From Daucus carota subsp. sativus (taxonomy: Eukaryota; Streptophyta; Magnoliopsida; Apiales; Apiaceae), in assembly GCF_001625215.2 (NCBI RefSeq), contig NC_030383.2:2678779-2742778 (forward strand): a stretch of DNA of 64,000 nt, written 5' to 3'. A model generated the notes under the pieces. The model was not told the DNA's origin and made no database searches. It saw only the letters and a list, made by a program, of their open reading frames with translations. Below, piece by piece: positions 1 to 12,539 of this stretch. The translations under genes were made by a program, and so were the position numbers. The first letter of the stretch is position 1. Each line of letters opens with the position of its first letter.

Positions 1-433
1 TATGCATTGGAAAGCTCTCTCGGAGGAGAACATAATCCAAGCATAACCCGCCATGAGCACGTAGCCGAGCCTCACTCAAATTGGTGCTCAAAATGACAAA
101 TTTCCAACAATTTTAAGCCCCACCATCATCATTTAGATATCGTAAAACATATTTGATTAGAATTGATAATTTGATTGATTTGGACCAGCTAGATTAAAAA
201 GGTTATCTCTAATCCCTTAATCATGCTTTATTAGCCACTTGCTCTTCTTGTCAAGCCCACCTAACGTCTTTTGTTTACTCATTAACCTTAATTATCTATT
301 TTGGTGCCATCTTATTTTGGTGCCATCTTAAGAGTTAAGATCGGTCAGGAATCAATCCATCAAAAAAATCTAGCGTGGTGAAAGATAAAGCATAATTAAT
401 TTTGTAGCGTAGTACACGCGTGTTAAATTAATA
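1..433. other. intergenic, no gene seen
   Basis: AT-rich sequence with short open frames only. No splice-linked coding exon, domain or repeat terminus could be recognised. Confidence 0.6.
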
Positions 434-672
434 CTCCCTCCTTTTCTTGTTCGATTCAATTGTTAAATTGACTGATATTTAATTATAAATAAAAAAATTG
501 TTAGAAATTTCAAAAAGTGAAAAATATATTTTAAAAATGATCAAATATATTTTCTAATAATATGATTTATTAATTCTTTTAGTTATATAATATATATGTA
601 ATTATTGGTGAAAATTTAATTAATTTAATCGAGTCAAATCAAAACATGATTATCATTTCGAGATGAAAGGAG
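434..672. mobile_element. Stowaway-like MITE
   Basis: The ends are CTCCCTCC at the left and GGAG at the right, flanked by TA on both sides, as expected for Tc1/mariner Stowaway MITEs. The interior is AT-rich and non-coding. The right terminal repeat is eroded compared with the copy at 2313-2569. Confidence 0.65.
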
Positions 673-674
673 TA

Positions 675-2310
675 GCTAAAAAATATGTGTTAATTAATAA
701 ACTAATTAAACGACATTTCGCATTTTCTGTAACATAGGTTTTTATCCCCCGATAAATGCAAGTGTAATGTGAACATCGAAATGCAAGTTGAGAATAAAAC
801 CGGTCTCTCTCAAAGCACGTCTCTTGCATCATTACAAGTGGAACAATTCAAGTGTTACTGTACCAAATTATATTTGTCTGTAATGCAGCATATTCAATGG
901 TGGAGGATTGAGATATGTCTCTTCATGTCTTGTTTACACTGTCAAATCCATAGATGCTAACGAAACTAGCTAGCTAGAAGTTGATCCATCCATTTGTTTT
1001 CCAGTTGGACACTTCTTATCTTTTGTTATTTTCTCTCAATTATTCATACCCAGTCCAAAAGAAGAAAAGTGCAGAGGGTTAGTGTTACACTTCAGCTGGA
1101 CATTCACCAAACACAGGTGTGCTTTGCTTGGCCTCATGCAAGCCTGTGCTTTAGAGCTTCCCAACCAATTTATTACGATACATAGTAATTGATATTGATA
1201 CATTATGTACTGTGAACCTTCTTCGTTCTTCTTTTTGTCAAAATCGGGAACAGTAACTAATCGGCTGATCTATCGAATCAGAATTTATTAGAGATTTTCC
1301 CAATAAATCGAATTTTTTTAATTAAATGTGAGTGTAATCAATCAATAAATCAGTGAATCGATAAAATAATTTTAAAATTATCAAGAATTAATCGAAGATT
1401 TTTCAGTAAATCAGGGCTCTCTAAAAAAAGAAACCACAAGGGTCTCTTTGAAATTACAATTCTAGAATTTTGTATCATGTTTTAAGTATTGAGAATAAAG
1501 TTATAAGTAAATGATCGTACTCACTCTTCCTGAATTACTAAGGTAATTTGATTAATGCTTACTCTTCTCGAAAGAAAAAAGAGCAAAAGACCAACAACAA
1601 AACGAACAAATTAAATTAATATATTTTGGATCTTTTGGTGTATTATAGCATCACTAATATGGTCCAGCAACCATGACTTGAAGTGAAAGTGTGGTTGGTG
1701 GGCCGGGATGGCCCAATAACCCTTCTTAACTTTATGAAGTGAGTGACATTTGATGCAGACCCATATGGCATCTTGTGCCTCCAACTGTCTCCCACATGGC
1801 TTATCATTGGAGTGACAATCAAATTTGGTGGGCCGGAAATATTGGAGCCCTGCTATGCAGACAGTTTAAGAAGTCCGTGTTCTTGTGAACACCAAGTTCT
1901 GATTTGATTGGCATTAATAACAAAAATGTGATAGCGGACGGGATTTTGTCGGTTTTCATTTCGAGATCGAATCGGTATATATCAATAGCGATCCTGATCC
2001 GAGCTCTTGAAATTTTATTCTCCCTCGTCGCAGAGTTATTAGTAAAAAAACATAAATATGACCCTTAAAAGAAAGGATCATGTGTGTTCAGTTGCAGTCT
2101 CACAAATATATCTTTATTTTCTTTGTACTTGCGTGGAAATTTTGAGTAGCAAGACAGTAATACATCTCCCAGGAAAATTTGAGAATGCTGCCTCTGTTGG
2201 ATATTGGATTAATGCTCTATTTCATTATTGTACTCGATCTTATTTCAGTTAGCTTACCGAATAAAGGACAAACTTTCGGTATGCGTTTATGATTACAACT
2301 TACAAGCTAG
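675..2310. other. intergenic, no gene seen
   Basis: The open frames here are at most about 65 codons and match no recognised family. Around 1241-1430 there is a patch rich in AATCG-type words, similar in style to hAT MITE interiors, but no terminal repeats or target duplication could be fixed. No gene is supported. Confidence 0.55.
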
Positions 2311-2312
2311 TA

Positions 2313-2569
2313 CTCCCTCCGTCCCTTTTTACATGTCCACTTTGACTTTTGACCAGTCAAATTGACTTTATTTTGACTGAACTTTACATGTATCAGATAA
2401 TTGAGAAAAATAATAAAAATTATATCAATAGAAAGTACATTTAGTGTATTTAATACGCAACTTTCAGATTTTAAAAATAATGAGTAGATAATTTGTAATA
2501 TTTAGTCAAAAATTGGTCAATTTGACTCCTCGAAATGCATAATGGACATGTAAAAAGGGACGGAGGGAG
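2313..2569. mobile_element. Stowaway MITE with well-kept terminal repeats
   Basis: Terminal inverted repeats of about 27 bp begin CTCCCTCCGTCCCTTTTTAC and are close to perfect on the other side. TA flanks both ends. The non-coding interior also pairs in part (TTGACT/AGTCAA words). Good repeat preservation suggests a relatively recent insertion. Confidence 0.85.
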
Positions 2570-2578
2570 TAATTCTTA

Positions 2579-2938
2579 GAGCATCTCCAATAACCTCTTA
2601 AAGTGGCTCTTAAAACCAAAAGTAAAGAGGATAAGAGAAAATAGAGCTCCAATAGGCTCCTAATGGCTCTTAAAAATACTAAGAGGCCCTTCTCTCTCCT
2701 CTCTTTTAGGAGCCACTACAAGGCTCTTAACTTGTTTTTTGTAATATAATATTCACTATCACCCATATGACTTTGTGCTTTTATCATAGTGGAGTTCAAA
2801 TAATAATAAAATATAATGTTAAGAGTGAGTATAAAGAGCATTATTGGAGTTCAAACTCCTAACAATGTACTAACTTACTAGGAGCTTAATATTTTATATT
2901 ATACATAGGAGCCAACTAAGAGACTATTGGAGATGCTC
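2579..2938. mobile_element. Tourist-like (PIF/Harbinger) MITE
   Basis: The ends are GAGCATCTCCAATA and its inverted copy, flanked by TTA at 2576-2578 and TTA at 2939-2941, which is the Harbinger target duplication. The interior has repeated AGGAGCC/GGCTCCT words. The insertion point is only about 5 bp beyond the Stowaway copy at 2313-2569. Confidence 0.85.
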
Positions 2939-2941
2939 TTA

Positions 2942-3638
2942 GTTGCACTCTCACACGTAATCTCGTCGTTTCGAGATGCCATGAATTCCATGCATGACTA
3001 GGTAGTCTTGATTTTTTTTACCACTTATTTTTAGGAGTTTCAACCGCATGTTAAAAATATTTTTCTTATGAATAAAAATATGTCATTAATATTTTATTTA
3101 TAAAAACAAATTTAATAATATTTTGAAATATTTGATCAAAATTCTTAAAATATGTGAAAAAGTTAATTGCCATAGACCGAACAAAAATGATTATTCTTTT
3201 TTAAACTAGGTCTCTGTTTCGGTACCACCCTCGATGTATTGGGTTCAACATATTCTGATGCTGCGTGGGCCTTATCTGAGCCCGGTATGTCGTCTTAGAA
3301 GTTAGAACTGTCTATGGACTACAAAAATCTCAGCTCCATCCTAATATCTCTGCTATTTATCTGTTTGGAACTTGTCTTTACTGTAGTACAGTATGTATTA
3401 ATAACATGTTACATGTTAAAGAGAAGTGTGCTCCACTGGTGATGGTGCTCGGCAAATTCAGATTTTGCAACTAATATATATTAAATATAATAATTAAAAA
3501 AAACACATAACAGAGTAAGTTCACAAGGAAACCCATTAAAAGTAAGCAAAAGATTGATTTACTACAAAATTAAAACACAGCAAAAGAGATCTCCTATTTA
3601 GCACCTGTCCACCAACACATTATTTCCCCAAGCAGCAC
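2942..3638. other. intergenic and 3' flank of the NudC-like gene
   Basis: AT-rich sequence with no gene seen. The right-hand part probably holds the 3' UTR and polyadenylation region of the minus-strand NudC-like gene that ends at 3639. Confidence 0.5.
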
Positions 3639-6226
3639 TCAAGCAAATTTTGCATTTGAGAAGTCCATCTCCGGATGCTAAACAATTCAAAGTCCACGCA
3701 TTGAAATAGTTAGTTAGCTAAAACCCGTGCGTGCACACACACAAAGAATAGAAGAAATTAATTGCTCACCTGCTCCATAAATTTCTTAAGCAGGTCCTGT
3801 TTCTGCATGTCATCGCTAGTTGGAAGCCCCATCTGTTTCTGGCGCTGGTCAAACTACAAACCAACAATACAAGTTATATTAGCCACAGAAATAAATAAGC
3901 ATAGCAGAGGAAGAACTGAAGGGAACCCTTTGAAAAATCACTGATGAATAAACCGACACAAAAATGCATATATACGGATACTATTTGTGAAGCAAAATAA
4001 GCTTAGATGTTGCAAGCCAGCCAATTCACACATGAGAACATGTTTTAACTATGTTACTAAAGCAAAAAAAAAAATGCGGGATCTTTACCATCATTTTCTC
4101 CACAGTTGACCGTGTTTCTCCATCTAGATCAGATAGTTTGCTGCTCTCAGGCTCTACCTTTTGGGTATCAACTTCAGGATCCCCTTTCACCAAGTACTTC
4201 CACCATTGCATTTTGTCCTGCTTGGAAAGAAGTACAGAGATACACTTCTGGTCCTCTGTAAAATGAACAGTCAATGTTTCTACATACAAGATATAACATT
4301 ATTGATCAAACGAAAAACAGCACAGTGTCTGCCTGCAAATATCGACATCTTCACAACATACTTCACAAAACCCACCTAGTATAATTTTAGTATACTCAAT
4401 TGAAGGGTACTAATAATTTACAACTTCAAGTGAATTCTGTCACCCGCACTCTAATGAGTGTACAACATAATTACATATCTTAATCTCACATAATTTAAGA
4501 AAATTCAATTGAATGTGGGCTAAAGTGGATTGTTAGTGTCCACGCTCGCGTCAGGTGTTAAGACACATGAACTCAAGTGCATTAAGAATATAATAATAAC
4601 ATCTTAAATGACTTGTGAAAGTGTGTTGCAATCAGAATTCATTAGAAACTTACCCAGGCTCCATATACTATCATCAAGCTTAATAGGCTGATAAAGATCC
4701 CCCTGAAGTATGTCAGATGGTAAATTAATACAAAATACAATGCATGTTATTTACCAAGATACATGTCAAGAAAAAACGAGAAGCATATACACACAAAGCA
4801 CAAAGCACTTACATCAATGATTGGGGGCTGCCCCTTCAATCCCACCTTCAGATGGTTTTTCTTCATCTCCAACAAAATGGACCGCGATTTCGTTCCGAGA
4901 GGCACTGGAATGGTGATAGTAACCTCTTGCAGAGATTGACCCCAACTGTAGTTCTCCATATCCAAGCCATTGCCAGCATTGGGAGCTGCTTACATTATAA
5001 ATATAAGGAATTACTTGTTTATAAATTCTCAGTGCAAATGCGTTTGAAACTTCTTAAGGAAATACATGTCCATGAGTCAAGTAGAAGAGTACAAGAAAAC
5101 ATAACAAAGTCAAAAAACACTGCAGTAGGCACATCACGCGAAGTGTCAAAAAATCATTGGCTTCCGCAAGATATTCACTTGATCCCATATCGTAAAGTAT
5201 AGAGGATCTTCTTTGTCCCCTCATGTCAAACAAACAGCTTCTTTCCACACACATACACTAATACATGCATGCATATTATTATTGTACAAGGACTCGAGTA
5301 AACACTTAAATAAGATTAATCAATCATCAATTATCTACCTAACACTGCTAAATCCTATAAAAACATATGAATGATACAAGCGGGAAAAAAAGCACTGGAT
5401 GTGAAAAACCCTAGGATGAGGCAATTTTCTGCTGAATGAAATTGTAGCACCCCTGTATATACATCCAAAACTTAGGGTTAAGCTGTCTAGTGTTTTTCCG
5501 CTGAACGTATGCTACTAACATACGAACCCGGACCCTAAAACTATTAATATATTACTTTTTCATTTCAGATAACTAATTAACTGCATATTACAATTCTCTA
5601 TAGCTAACCAAACTGTATTCAACATGAACTAGTCTACAAAGTCATAATCATAAACCCTAATCAGTTCGAATTTCATTACTTTTAAACACGATAAACACAC
5701 ACATATCACACATTTATAAAACTAACCCTACCGAAACCAATTCTCCTAATCACACACAAACACAATATAAGATTCAATAAAAATATAACACAATATCGAA
5801 ACTCGAAAAAAAAAATAAGTTTCAATCAACACATTAACGAAAACTACCTAAAGCAGTTTTCTCCTTCTTCTCGTCACTCTTCCCACTCTCCTTCTCCTTA
5901 TCCGCGTTGACTTTCCCGTTCCCGTTGACTTTCTTCTCACTCACCTCCTTCTCTTTCTTCTTCTTCTCAGCCTCAATCTTCTCTCTCTTCCTCTTCTCCT
6001 CATCATCGAGCTTCTCCTTCACGACTCGAACGAGCGAACTCACTTCATCAACGACCGAATCGCTGTCAAACAGCTTCGATTCGCGCGCCGCGAACTCGAG
6101 AGCGGATTGGATGAAGCCGAGCGGATTGGAGGTGTCTAGCACGGCGGTGAATGGCTTCGTGACGGGCGGAGCTGAGGGCTTTGCTACGGTGACGGCGGGT
6201 TCTTCGTAGTCGGTGAGGATCGCCAT
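3639..6226 (-). CDS. BOB1: NudC/BOBBER-like CS-domain co-chaperone
   Basis: Six exons on the minus strand: 6226-5848, 4985-4813, 4702-4654, 4255-4089, 3853-3770, 3677-3639. They join in phase to 296 codons plus stop. Residues 1-126 are an N-terminal NudC helical segment followed by a Lys/Glu-rich charged linker. A p23/CS domain begins near residue 136 with ENYSWGQ and contains KVGLKG and the WW pair of [10 protein letters not shown]. The C-terminus [12 protein letters not shown] is typical of plant NudC proteins. Arabidopsis BOBBER1 is a cytosolic small-heat-shock-type chaperone needed for development and thermotolerance. That role is transferred by similarity and is not shown here. A TATA box lies about 60 bp upstream of the start. 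Introns 1 and 3 are the longest. The orthology is inferred, the family is secure. Confidence 0.9.
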
Positions 6227-6287
6227 TGTTGATCTGATTGAGCTTTTAGTTCAGCTTATTTGGGGTTTTCAGTGTGTAAACGAGTGT

Positions 6288-6296
6288 CTATTTATA
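6288..6296 (-). promoter_or_regulatory. TATA box of the NudC-like gene
   Basis: On the minus strand the sequence reads TATAAATAG, about 62 bp upstream of the ATG at 6226. This spacing leaves a short leader of roughly 30 bp. Confidence 0.6.
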
Positions 6297-6330
6297 TTTA
6301 CCAGGAGCTTGTGAAGTTGTGATGTTTCGT

Positions 6331-6417
6331 TTTCCTGTTCGTTTTTTTCTTTCATTAAAATTATATTTATATTTGTGTGCAGTTTTATTTTTATGAAAGA
6401 AAAAAACGAACAGGAAA
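6331..6417. repeat. perfect 25-bp inverted repeat (hairpin)
   Basis: The arms at 6331-6355 and 6393-6417 are exact reverse complements around a 37-bp AT-rich loop. The structure sits just upstream of the NudC-like promoter. It could be the remnant of a small foldback element. No flanking target duplication was identified. Confidence 0.75.
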
Positions 6418-6419
6418 TA

Positions 6420-7636
6420 TATTTTTAATTTTAGTAGACGAACCTGTGTTTCTAATATTATCACGGGCAGAATTAAATCTAGAAATAGACGAGACTGAAA
6501 TATATTTTGATAAATTTATGGAATATGTTTAAAAAGTTGCACAACGGAGGATTTTTTATTTTCGAAAACCGGTAAATTAGGAGACGAAAGAAGAATAAAG
6601 TTACCTTCGTCTGCACTCTACAAATGGAGCATAATTTTTAAAAAAGATAAAGTAAATAAGTAGCGCTTTTCGAGAATGTTCCTCAAAATTTAGTTTTCTG
6701 AAATATTAATTAATTTTTTTTCTCTTTCGCTCTAGTTTAAAGTTTAAACTCATTTCGACATAGGCTACTTGCCGGCGTAGACAATTTTTAGTAAATATAA
6801 GAGAGACTATCCTGGTAGGCAAAAAAAACTCAATTAAAAGAATGAAAATATATTCTTTTCAATATTTCAAGAAGAATTTTATAAAACATTTTGTCACTAT
6901 AGTTCTGAACAGATCTCGATTTGGACTAAAATATAAAATTTGTGTAAATTAGGCGATAAGCGTAGACTTCGTAGAGGACTTCTCATCTACCAACAACTCT
7001 ATATTTGGACACAGCTGTTAATAATTTTGGATTCTTTTTTCTTCCATTTCTTTACAAATTTTCTTGTAGATATCGTTCTTCTGTACAGTAAAAGGTGTTT
7101 ATAATGATATAATGCATCTGATTGCAGGTGTTAGTAATGATAAATTAACTTGTAACAATTGATCCATCAAACACCAAAGCAGTAGAGGATATCACAAACT
7201 TCCCAATATTCAGAAACAATTGTACAGGACATGAGTTTAGATTCTCGCAATGAGATCTTTTCACTATCCGGGTGAAATTTGTAGCATGAAAGATAATATT
7301 AATCGACATTAGAAAAGATCACTGACAAACTAATTATGATTTACGAGCCATGAATGAATAATGGTACCTGTGATAAGAGAGACCTATTGAGGGCACCGAG
7401 TACCCTGGTAGGAATTGTTTTAGTAATGGGAACAAATTTTTTCACCACTCCAGAAAAAAAACTTATTGTATAGCAGATTACTAGTAGCTGAAATCAACCA
7501 ACTCAAAAAACCCAATGTTAATACAGAATGCCTCAGTGATGTCTCACCTTGTGTTTGAGATCTTGCCATCCTCTTCCATCATCTATAGATAACAACATGT
7601 AAAAGAAAGAGGAGAAGAAAAGGCTAATAAAACCAG
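6420..7636. other. intergenic; 3' flank of the peptidase gene at the right
   Basis: AT-rich, with no gene seen. From roughly 7300 to 7636 it is likely to be the 3' UTR of the minus-strand peptidase gene, but no polyadenylation signal was fixed. Confidence 0.45.
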
Positions 7637-10600
7637 TTATAAGGTCCTCTTGATGAAATCCCATATCCTCTCTTCCATATAAAGGCGATCCTTCACTGGG
7701 CGTGGCATGTGTCGAGCATCAGGAAAAATCAATAATTCATAAGGCTTTCGAGCTGCCACTAATGCATTGACAAGTCTGGCAGTGTGCCGAAAATGAACAT
7801 TTTCATCAATTAACCCATGCACTAGTAACAATTTCCCATTCAAATCTGGCACGTGGTGCAGCACTGCACCAAATGCATATCCAGATTGGTTTTCAGTAGG
7901 CAAACCCATATACTTTTCAGTGTAAAAGGTGTCATACCCATCCCACGATGTCACAGGAGCGCCAGATATAGCACATCTAAAAACATCAGGAAACCTACAC
8001 AAAGATATAGCTGAGAGGTACCCGCCATAGCTCCAACCATATATTCCAATATGGCCAGCTTTGGTTAGCCCTTGTTTAATGAGCCACTCAGCTCCACTCA
8101 CCTGATCTTCTGCATCAAGGAGACCAAAGTTGTTCTTGACTGCACCTTCAAATTTAATTCCACGACGGGCAGATCCTCTATTGTCCATCTGTAGGAGGTA
8201 AACTTGTTAGTAAAGCAAGATCGTCCTTCTTTGAAGGAGAGTTTTAGCAAACACGTTGATTATGGATATACTATCAACCATGAGAAAGAAATAAAAGCAC
8301 GGGTACTCACACTGATTCCAAACTACTTGCACAATTTTCTTTATCTATTTAGTTAGATATTGCTACTAAGTTTCAAAATACACTATGTAGCAGCTCAAGA
8401 TCCAAAAATATTGTTACCTGTTAGGAATAAATCTGGACATGGACCGTTATGGCGTTATCTCTGAACTGTTACTTCATTATAATTTACCATGGAAATCACT
8501 TGTGATTTGTGAACGTATGTTTGATATTTCTTGTTCTTAAAGGTATCTTATGGTTTAACTGCACTTCAAATTTTGGAACGGCCTACATGCTACAGGTAGG
8601 CACTGCAGAATAATTTGCATGCTTTGGACTTGCATAATTGCAGAGAAGTAAAGACTATAAAGAAGAAAAGTTTTTAACAATAATAATTCAACTAGTCTGA
8701 TGATATTTAAAACTACAATGAACATGTATACCAGAAACTAACCTTCCACACTAATATGCCTTTACTTCTAAGATGCTGAGCTCTCATGTCTACTGTGTTC
8801 ACCCATGAATCACAGGCAAGCTGCACACTTGGACCACCGTAAACACTGACCATTGTTTTGTATGGTGGAGGTCCAAACTTTGTTGCATCAGGTTTGTATA
8901 AAACACCATACAGAGTGGTTCCATCCTTTGCCTGTACTTCGAATATCTCTGGAGGCTGAAGTTGAAGCTTTTTATTTTTTGTAACAGCTAATGGCTGCTC
9001 ATACAGAGGCATTATTACACTACCATCCTGCAAGTCACAAAGCGAAATTCTAGGGGGATAGTCCAAAGAATCGTGAATATCAATATATCTCCGCATTTGG
9101 TGATCAATCACAACAACATGTTTTCCCTTGCCCTTGGTCAATTTCAAGGGTAGTGCACAGTTTTCATCAGGGAATAACTTGGTACAGTAAAGATGACACT
9201 CCAGAGGGCTATCTAAGGTTCCAGTGAAATATACAAGACCCGCAGCCTCATTTACACCTGCAATTTGCTCGACCATCCAATCACCTTGAGTTATTGGTTC
9301 CAGGCATTTTCCACTTGCATCGTGCAGATAGAGGTGTTTAAAACCTGTTTTTTCACTAGCCCAAATAAATCCTCCAGAAAATTTACCAAGACCTTTATCC
9401 AGAGGTGTAAAGCAGTCGTGCAAACTGACCCATGTATCGTGTTCTTCAACCAAAAGTACTTCTCTTTCTCCTGTTTGGATATCAAACTTTAGGATCTTTA
9501 GTTTCGAATGTGACCTGTTCAAAACCTGAGCAGTAAGAATATTCCCATGCATCCAATTGACTCTGGCTAAATACTCCTCGTCGTGGTTTGCTTGGTCCTT
9601 TCCTCCACAGAAGACATCCATCCAAGTTACTTCACCTCCATTAGCAGATACAACCCCAAGGCGTACATTGGCATTTGGCCCCCCAGCAAAAGGATAAGCA
9701 TGGTCTTCTTGTGCATCTGGACCAGTAGTGCTATGACCTTGATGCACAATTGTGAAATTAGGTATAGCTGACGAATCAACTTGTGTAAAAGCTATAAATT
9801 TGCTGTCTAGGGACCACCAGTAACCATGTCTCCTGTCCATTTCTTCCTACATTAAAAAAAACATACAAAAAAAACCTAAGAATCTTTCTAATTAAACTCC
9901 AACCCTCCCCCCCCCCCCCCCCCCTCCCCCTCCCCCTCCCCCGGTGTGGCCTATGTCACCATCACATCCTACTCACATATTTGCAATTTGTTTTTTATGT
10001 ATACATTAAAATAAAATACAGAATTCCCCTGAAGGCTCCTGGTAAACTAATCAGTAAATATAAAAAAAAGTGGGGAAAAAATTATCTCACCTGTGCGATA
10101 TACTCGGCCACACCATGTGTCTGTAACAAAAAAAGGTAAACTTATGTCACGTTCACGATTAGACATGCAAAGATTAGATAAAAGTTATCTGGACATGGTT
10201 GATGCTTGAGAAAAAGATCAAGTTAAAGGAATTTGCAATTCAGTTCTCACCAAGGTCTTCCCATCAGCTCCAAAAGTTATCTGCTTTGACTCATTTTGCA
10301 AAAGATCCAAGACATGTAGTTCGTTATCTCTGACATACGAAAGCATGGAGCCATCAGGTGAAAGATGTGGATCGATAACGGGAGAGGTCGGTGCACTTTG
10401 AAGCTTAAGTTGTGGTTGTGAAGAAAGATTCTGGAAGTATATCTGGCCATATACAGAAAAAGATTGAATGTAAGACTCTACACTTTAAGCCAAACCCCAG
10501 TATATTCTTCATCATAACTCATATCTCTCAATCAATCAGTTATAGTTAATACTAAAATTAGTTCTCACCCTGCAATACTTTCCAAAATATGCTTCAGGCC

Positions 10601-11619
10601 ATTGCATAATTTTCATTGGCAAAAGAATGTAGTGCTTTGTAAATTTTTTTTTATTGTAATTAGTAGTGACATCTAGGTTTTTTAGACATCCATTATAGTT
10701 TATTGATTAGTTCATTTTTATCTGTGTTTGATATACTTTAAGGAGCACAATTTTCATAGATCTGGACATCCCGGTTTAGCAAAAGAATACACATCATTTC
10801 AGCACACCACAAAATAACTACATCTACACACTCAAAAACAAAAAATCCACTTATCTCCTCTGCTCAAATTCAGAATCCCAATTATATTTACCAACAGTAT
10901 AGAGCATAAACTTAAGAATACCAGCTATCAGATAGACATATATACATATATCTTAAGGGACTAACTTTAAATATGACACGGAGTTTGGCAAATCACTAGC
11001 AACTAAGCTGCAGGGGAACAATAATATGGCCATAGTTTTTATTCGATTCTTCATATATTTATATCGAATTTACAGACACATATGTTCTATCATATTGAAT
11101 AGATACATAGATGTACTAAAATCATGATATTATCAACTTATAGCTACAGGATGAGATAATAGTACTGACCCCGGCAGGCAGAGGCACCATCACCGCATTC
11201 TCATGAGGACCCGTCTTCACCCATTCATACCGTGTAACTCCTAACCCACGTTCCCTCAATCTCTCTCGCCTCAACTTCTCTTCTGCAGATAGATTATCCT
11301 CATCGAGCCCACCACCAGGAGGATTAAAAAGCAGATCTTGCTTACCAGTTGTAGGATCAAACGAGAACAGATTCCTGTTTAAAGTGTTCTCAGAGCTATA
11401 CAAATAAGTTACCAAACTGTCATCCGGACTAAAAGCCACTGAAGTTGGAGCTCCGTATCCTGGCAACGGGTAATGCACTATCTCCTCGATAGGAAAACAA
11501 TCGGAACCATCAAGCACGTCCATGACAGTTTCATCAGTAACAGTCATCTTGCCACTATTTAACAGCGATGATCTGGAACGTTTCAAACTCTTCTCTTTAT
11601 CTTTTTCACCGGATCGCAT
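7637..11619 (-). CDS. dipeptidyl peptidase IV-like prolyl oligopeptidase-family serine peptidase
   Basis: Five coding exons: 11619-11170, 10442-10251, 10120-10091, 9846-8743, 8188-7637. They join in phase to 775 codons plus stop. The third exon is only 30 nt. The N-terminal two thirds form the DPP-IV beta-propeller (S9B), with the blade motif RHGYWWSLDSKFIAF and the strand DEEYLARVNW. The C-terminal alpha/beta hydrolase domain begins near VSVYGGP. The nucleophile is Ser645 in GWSYGG, with Asp720 in VHGLIDENVH and His752 in DARHMPR, so the Ser-Asp-His triad is complete. VWK plus MDNRGSARRG spans the last splice junction and matches the family. Closest in memory is the single Arabidopsis S9B protein (At5g24260), which is DPP8/9-like. 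It is expected to release N-terminal Xaa-Pro dipeptides. No signal peptide is evident, so it is probably cytosolic. An upstream in-frame extension begins at TTG, so the first ATG at 11619 was chosen. Confidence 0.9.
9906..9942 (-). repeat. intronic G-run (C-rich on +), quadruplex-capable
   Basis: A long C homopolymer is followed by CCCCCT repeats on the plus strand, inside the intron between the 10120-10091 and 9846-8743 exons. On the coding strand of the peptidase gene this is a series of G5 runs. Confidence 0.8.
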
Positions 11620-12515
11620 TACAGAAAAGATAAACCAAAACAAACCCCTTTACACATACTAACTGGAACAACAATACAACCAAAAATCAACCAAATACAC
11701 TCAAAACAAAAAATGCACCGTAACCCGAAGCCTAAAACATCATCATTCAACAATAAATCTGCATAACATCAAAAGGGTACCTCGTATTCACAATAATTTT
11801 ACAATCTTCAAGCAAAAGCAATCAACTTGATTCTTTCTAGAGTATTTAAAAAGGGGTGGATCGTGGATGTTAACATACCGGCTATCAACTATTTTTCAAT
11901 TTTACTGAAACTAATGACTATTGAGTTATCATTTTTATTCAAGAACGCAGATTCATAATGGCTAACAATAACAAGATTATAAACACAAGCAGTATAATCA
12001 ACAAAAAATGCACAATTACCCGAAACCTAAAATACCATCGCTCAACAATAAAATCGCATAACATTAAAAGGGTACCTCATTTTCACATCAAAATTACAAT
12101 CTTTGATGATTTCTGAAGGCTAAAAAAGAGGTGTGTGCTATTAAGTATCAAGTATTTTTTTTTTACTGGAAGTATTGACTATAGAGTACAGATATAGAAT
12201 TATCATTTTTATTCAAGAAACACAGAATCACAATGAGTAACAACAACAAGAAAGTAAAAACAAACAGTATAATCAAGAAAGATTAAATCTTTAAGTCAAG
12301 AAATAGTAAAAACAAACAGTATAATCAAGAAAGATTATATCTAATTCAAGAAATGCAATTGTGTGTGTGAAATTGAACCTGGGGCTTGAAGAATGATCTG
12401 ATGGATGGAAAAAGATGGGTTTTGGATGGGGTTTTGGATTGACCCAAGTAGCCCTGTGATCGTTGAGCAAATCCACAGAAGCAGAGGCAAGGACTATTGT
12501 GAGATGTGACAGTGC
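11620..12515 (-). other. 5' leader and leader intron of the peptidase gene, with a tandem duplication
   Basis: Two direct copies of a segment of about 298 bp lie at roughly 11704-12000 and 12001-12286, diverged by small changes. A second, 51-bp-period repeat follows at 12255-12338. The sequence near 12370-12510 (minus) reads like a spliced 5' leader ending CCCCAG before GTTCAA. No ATG opens a long frame there. The leader splice is an inference. Confidence 0.5.
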
Positions 12516-12528
12516 CAAATATGTGTTT

Positions 12529-12535
12529 TTTTATA
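12529..12535 (-). promoter_or_regulatory. candidate TATA box of the peptidase gene
   Basis: TATAAAA on the minus strand, placed about 30 bp before the presumed start of the leader region at about 12500. Confidence 0.45.
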
Positions 12536-12539
12536 TTGC

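Noticed and set aside
5907-6209. 100-codon frame antisense to NudC exon 1
   Set aside because: It is a Ser/Phe-rich shadow of the Lys/Glu-rich coding strand.
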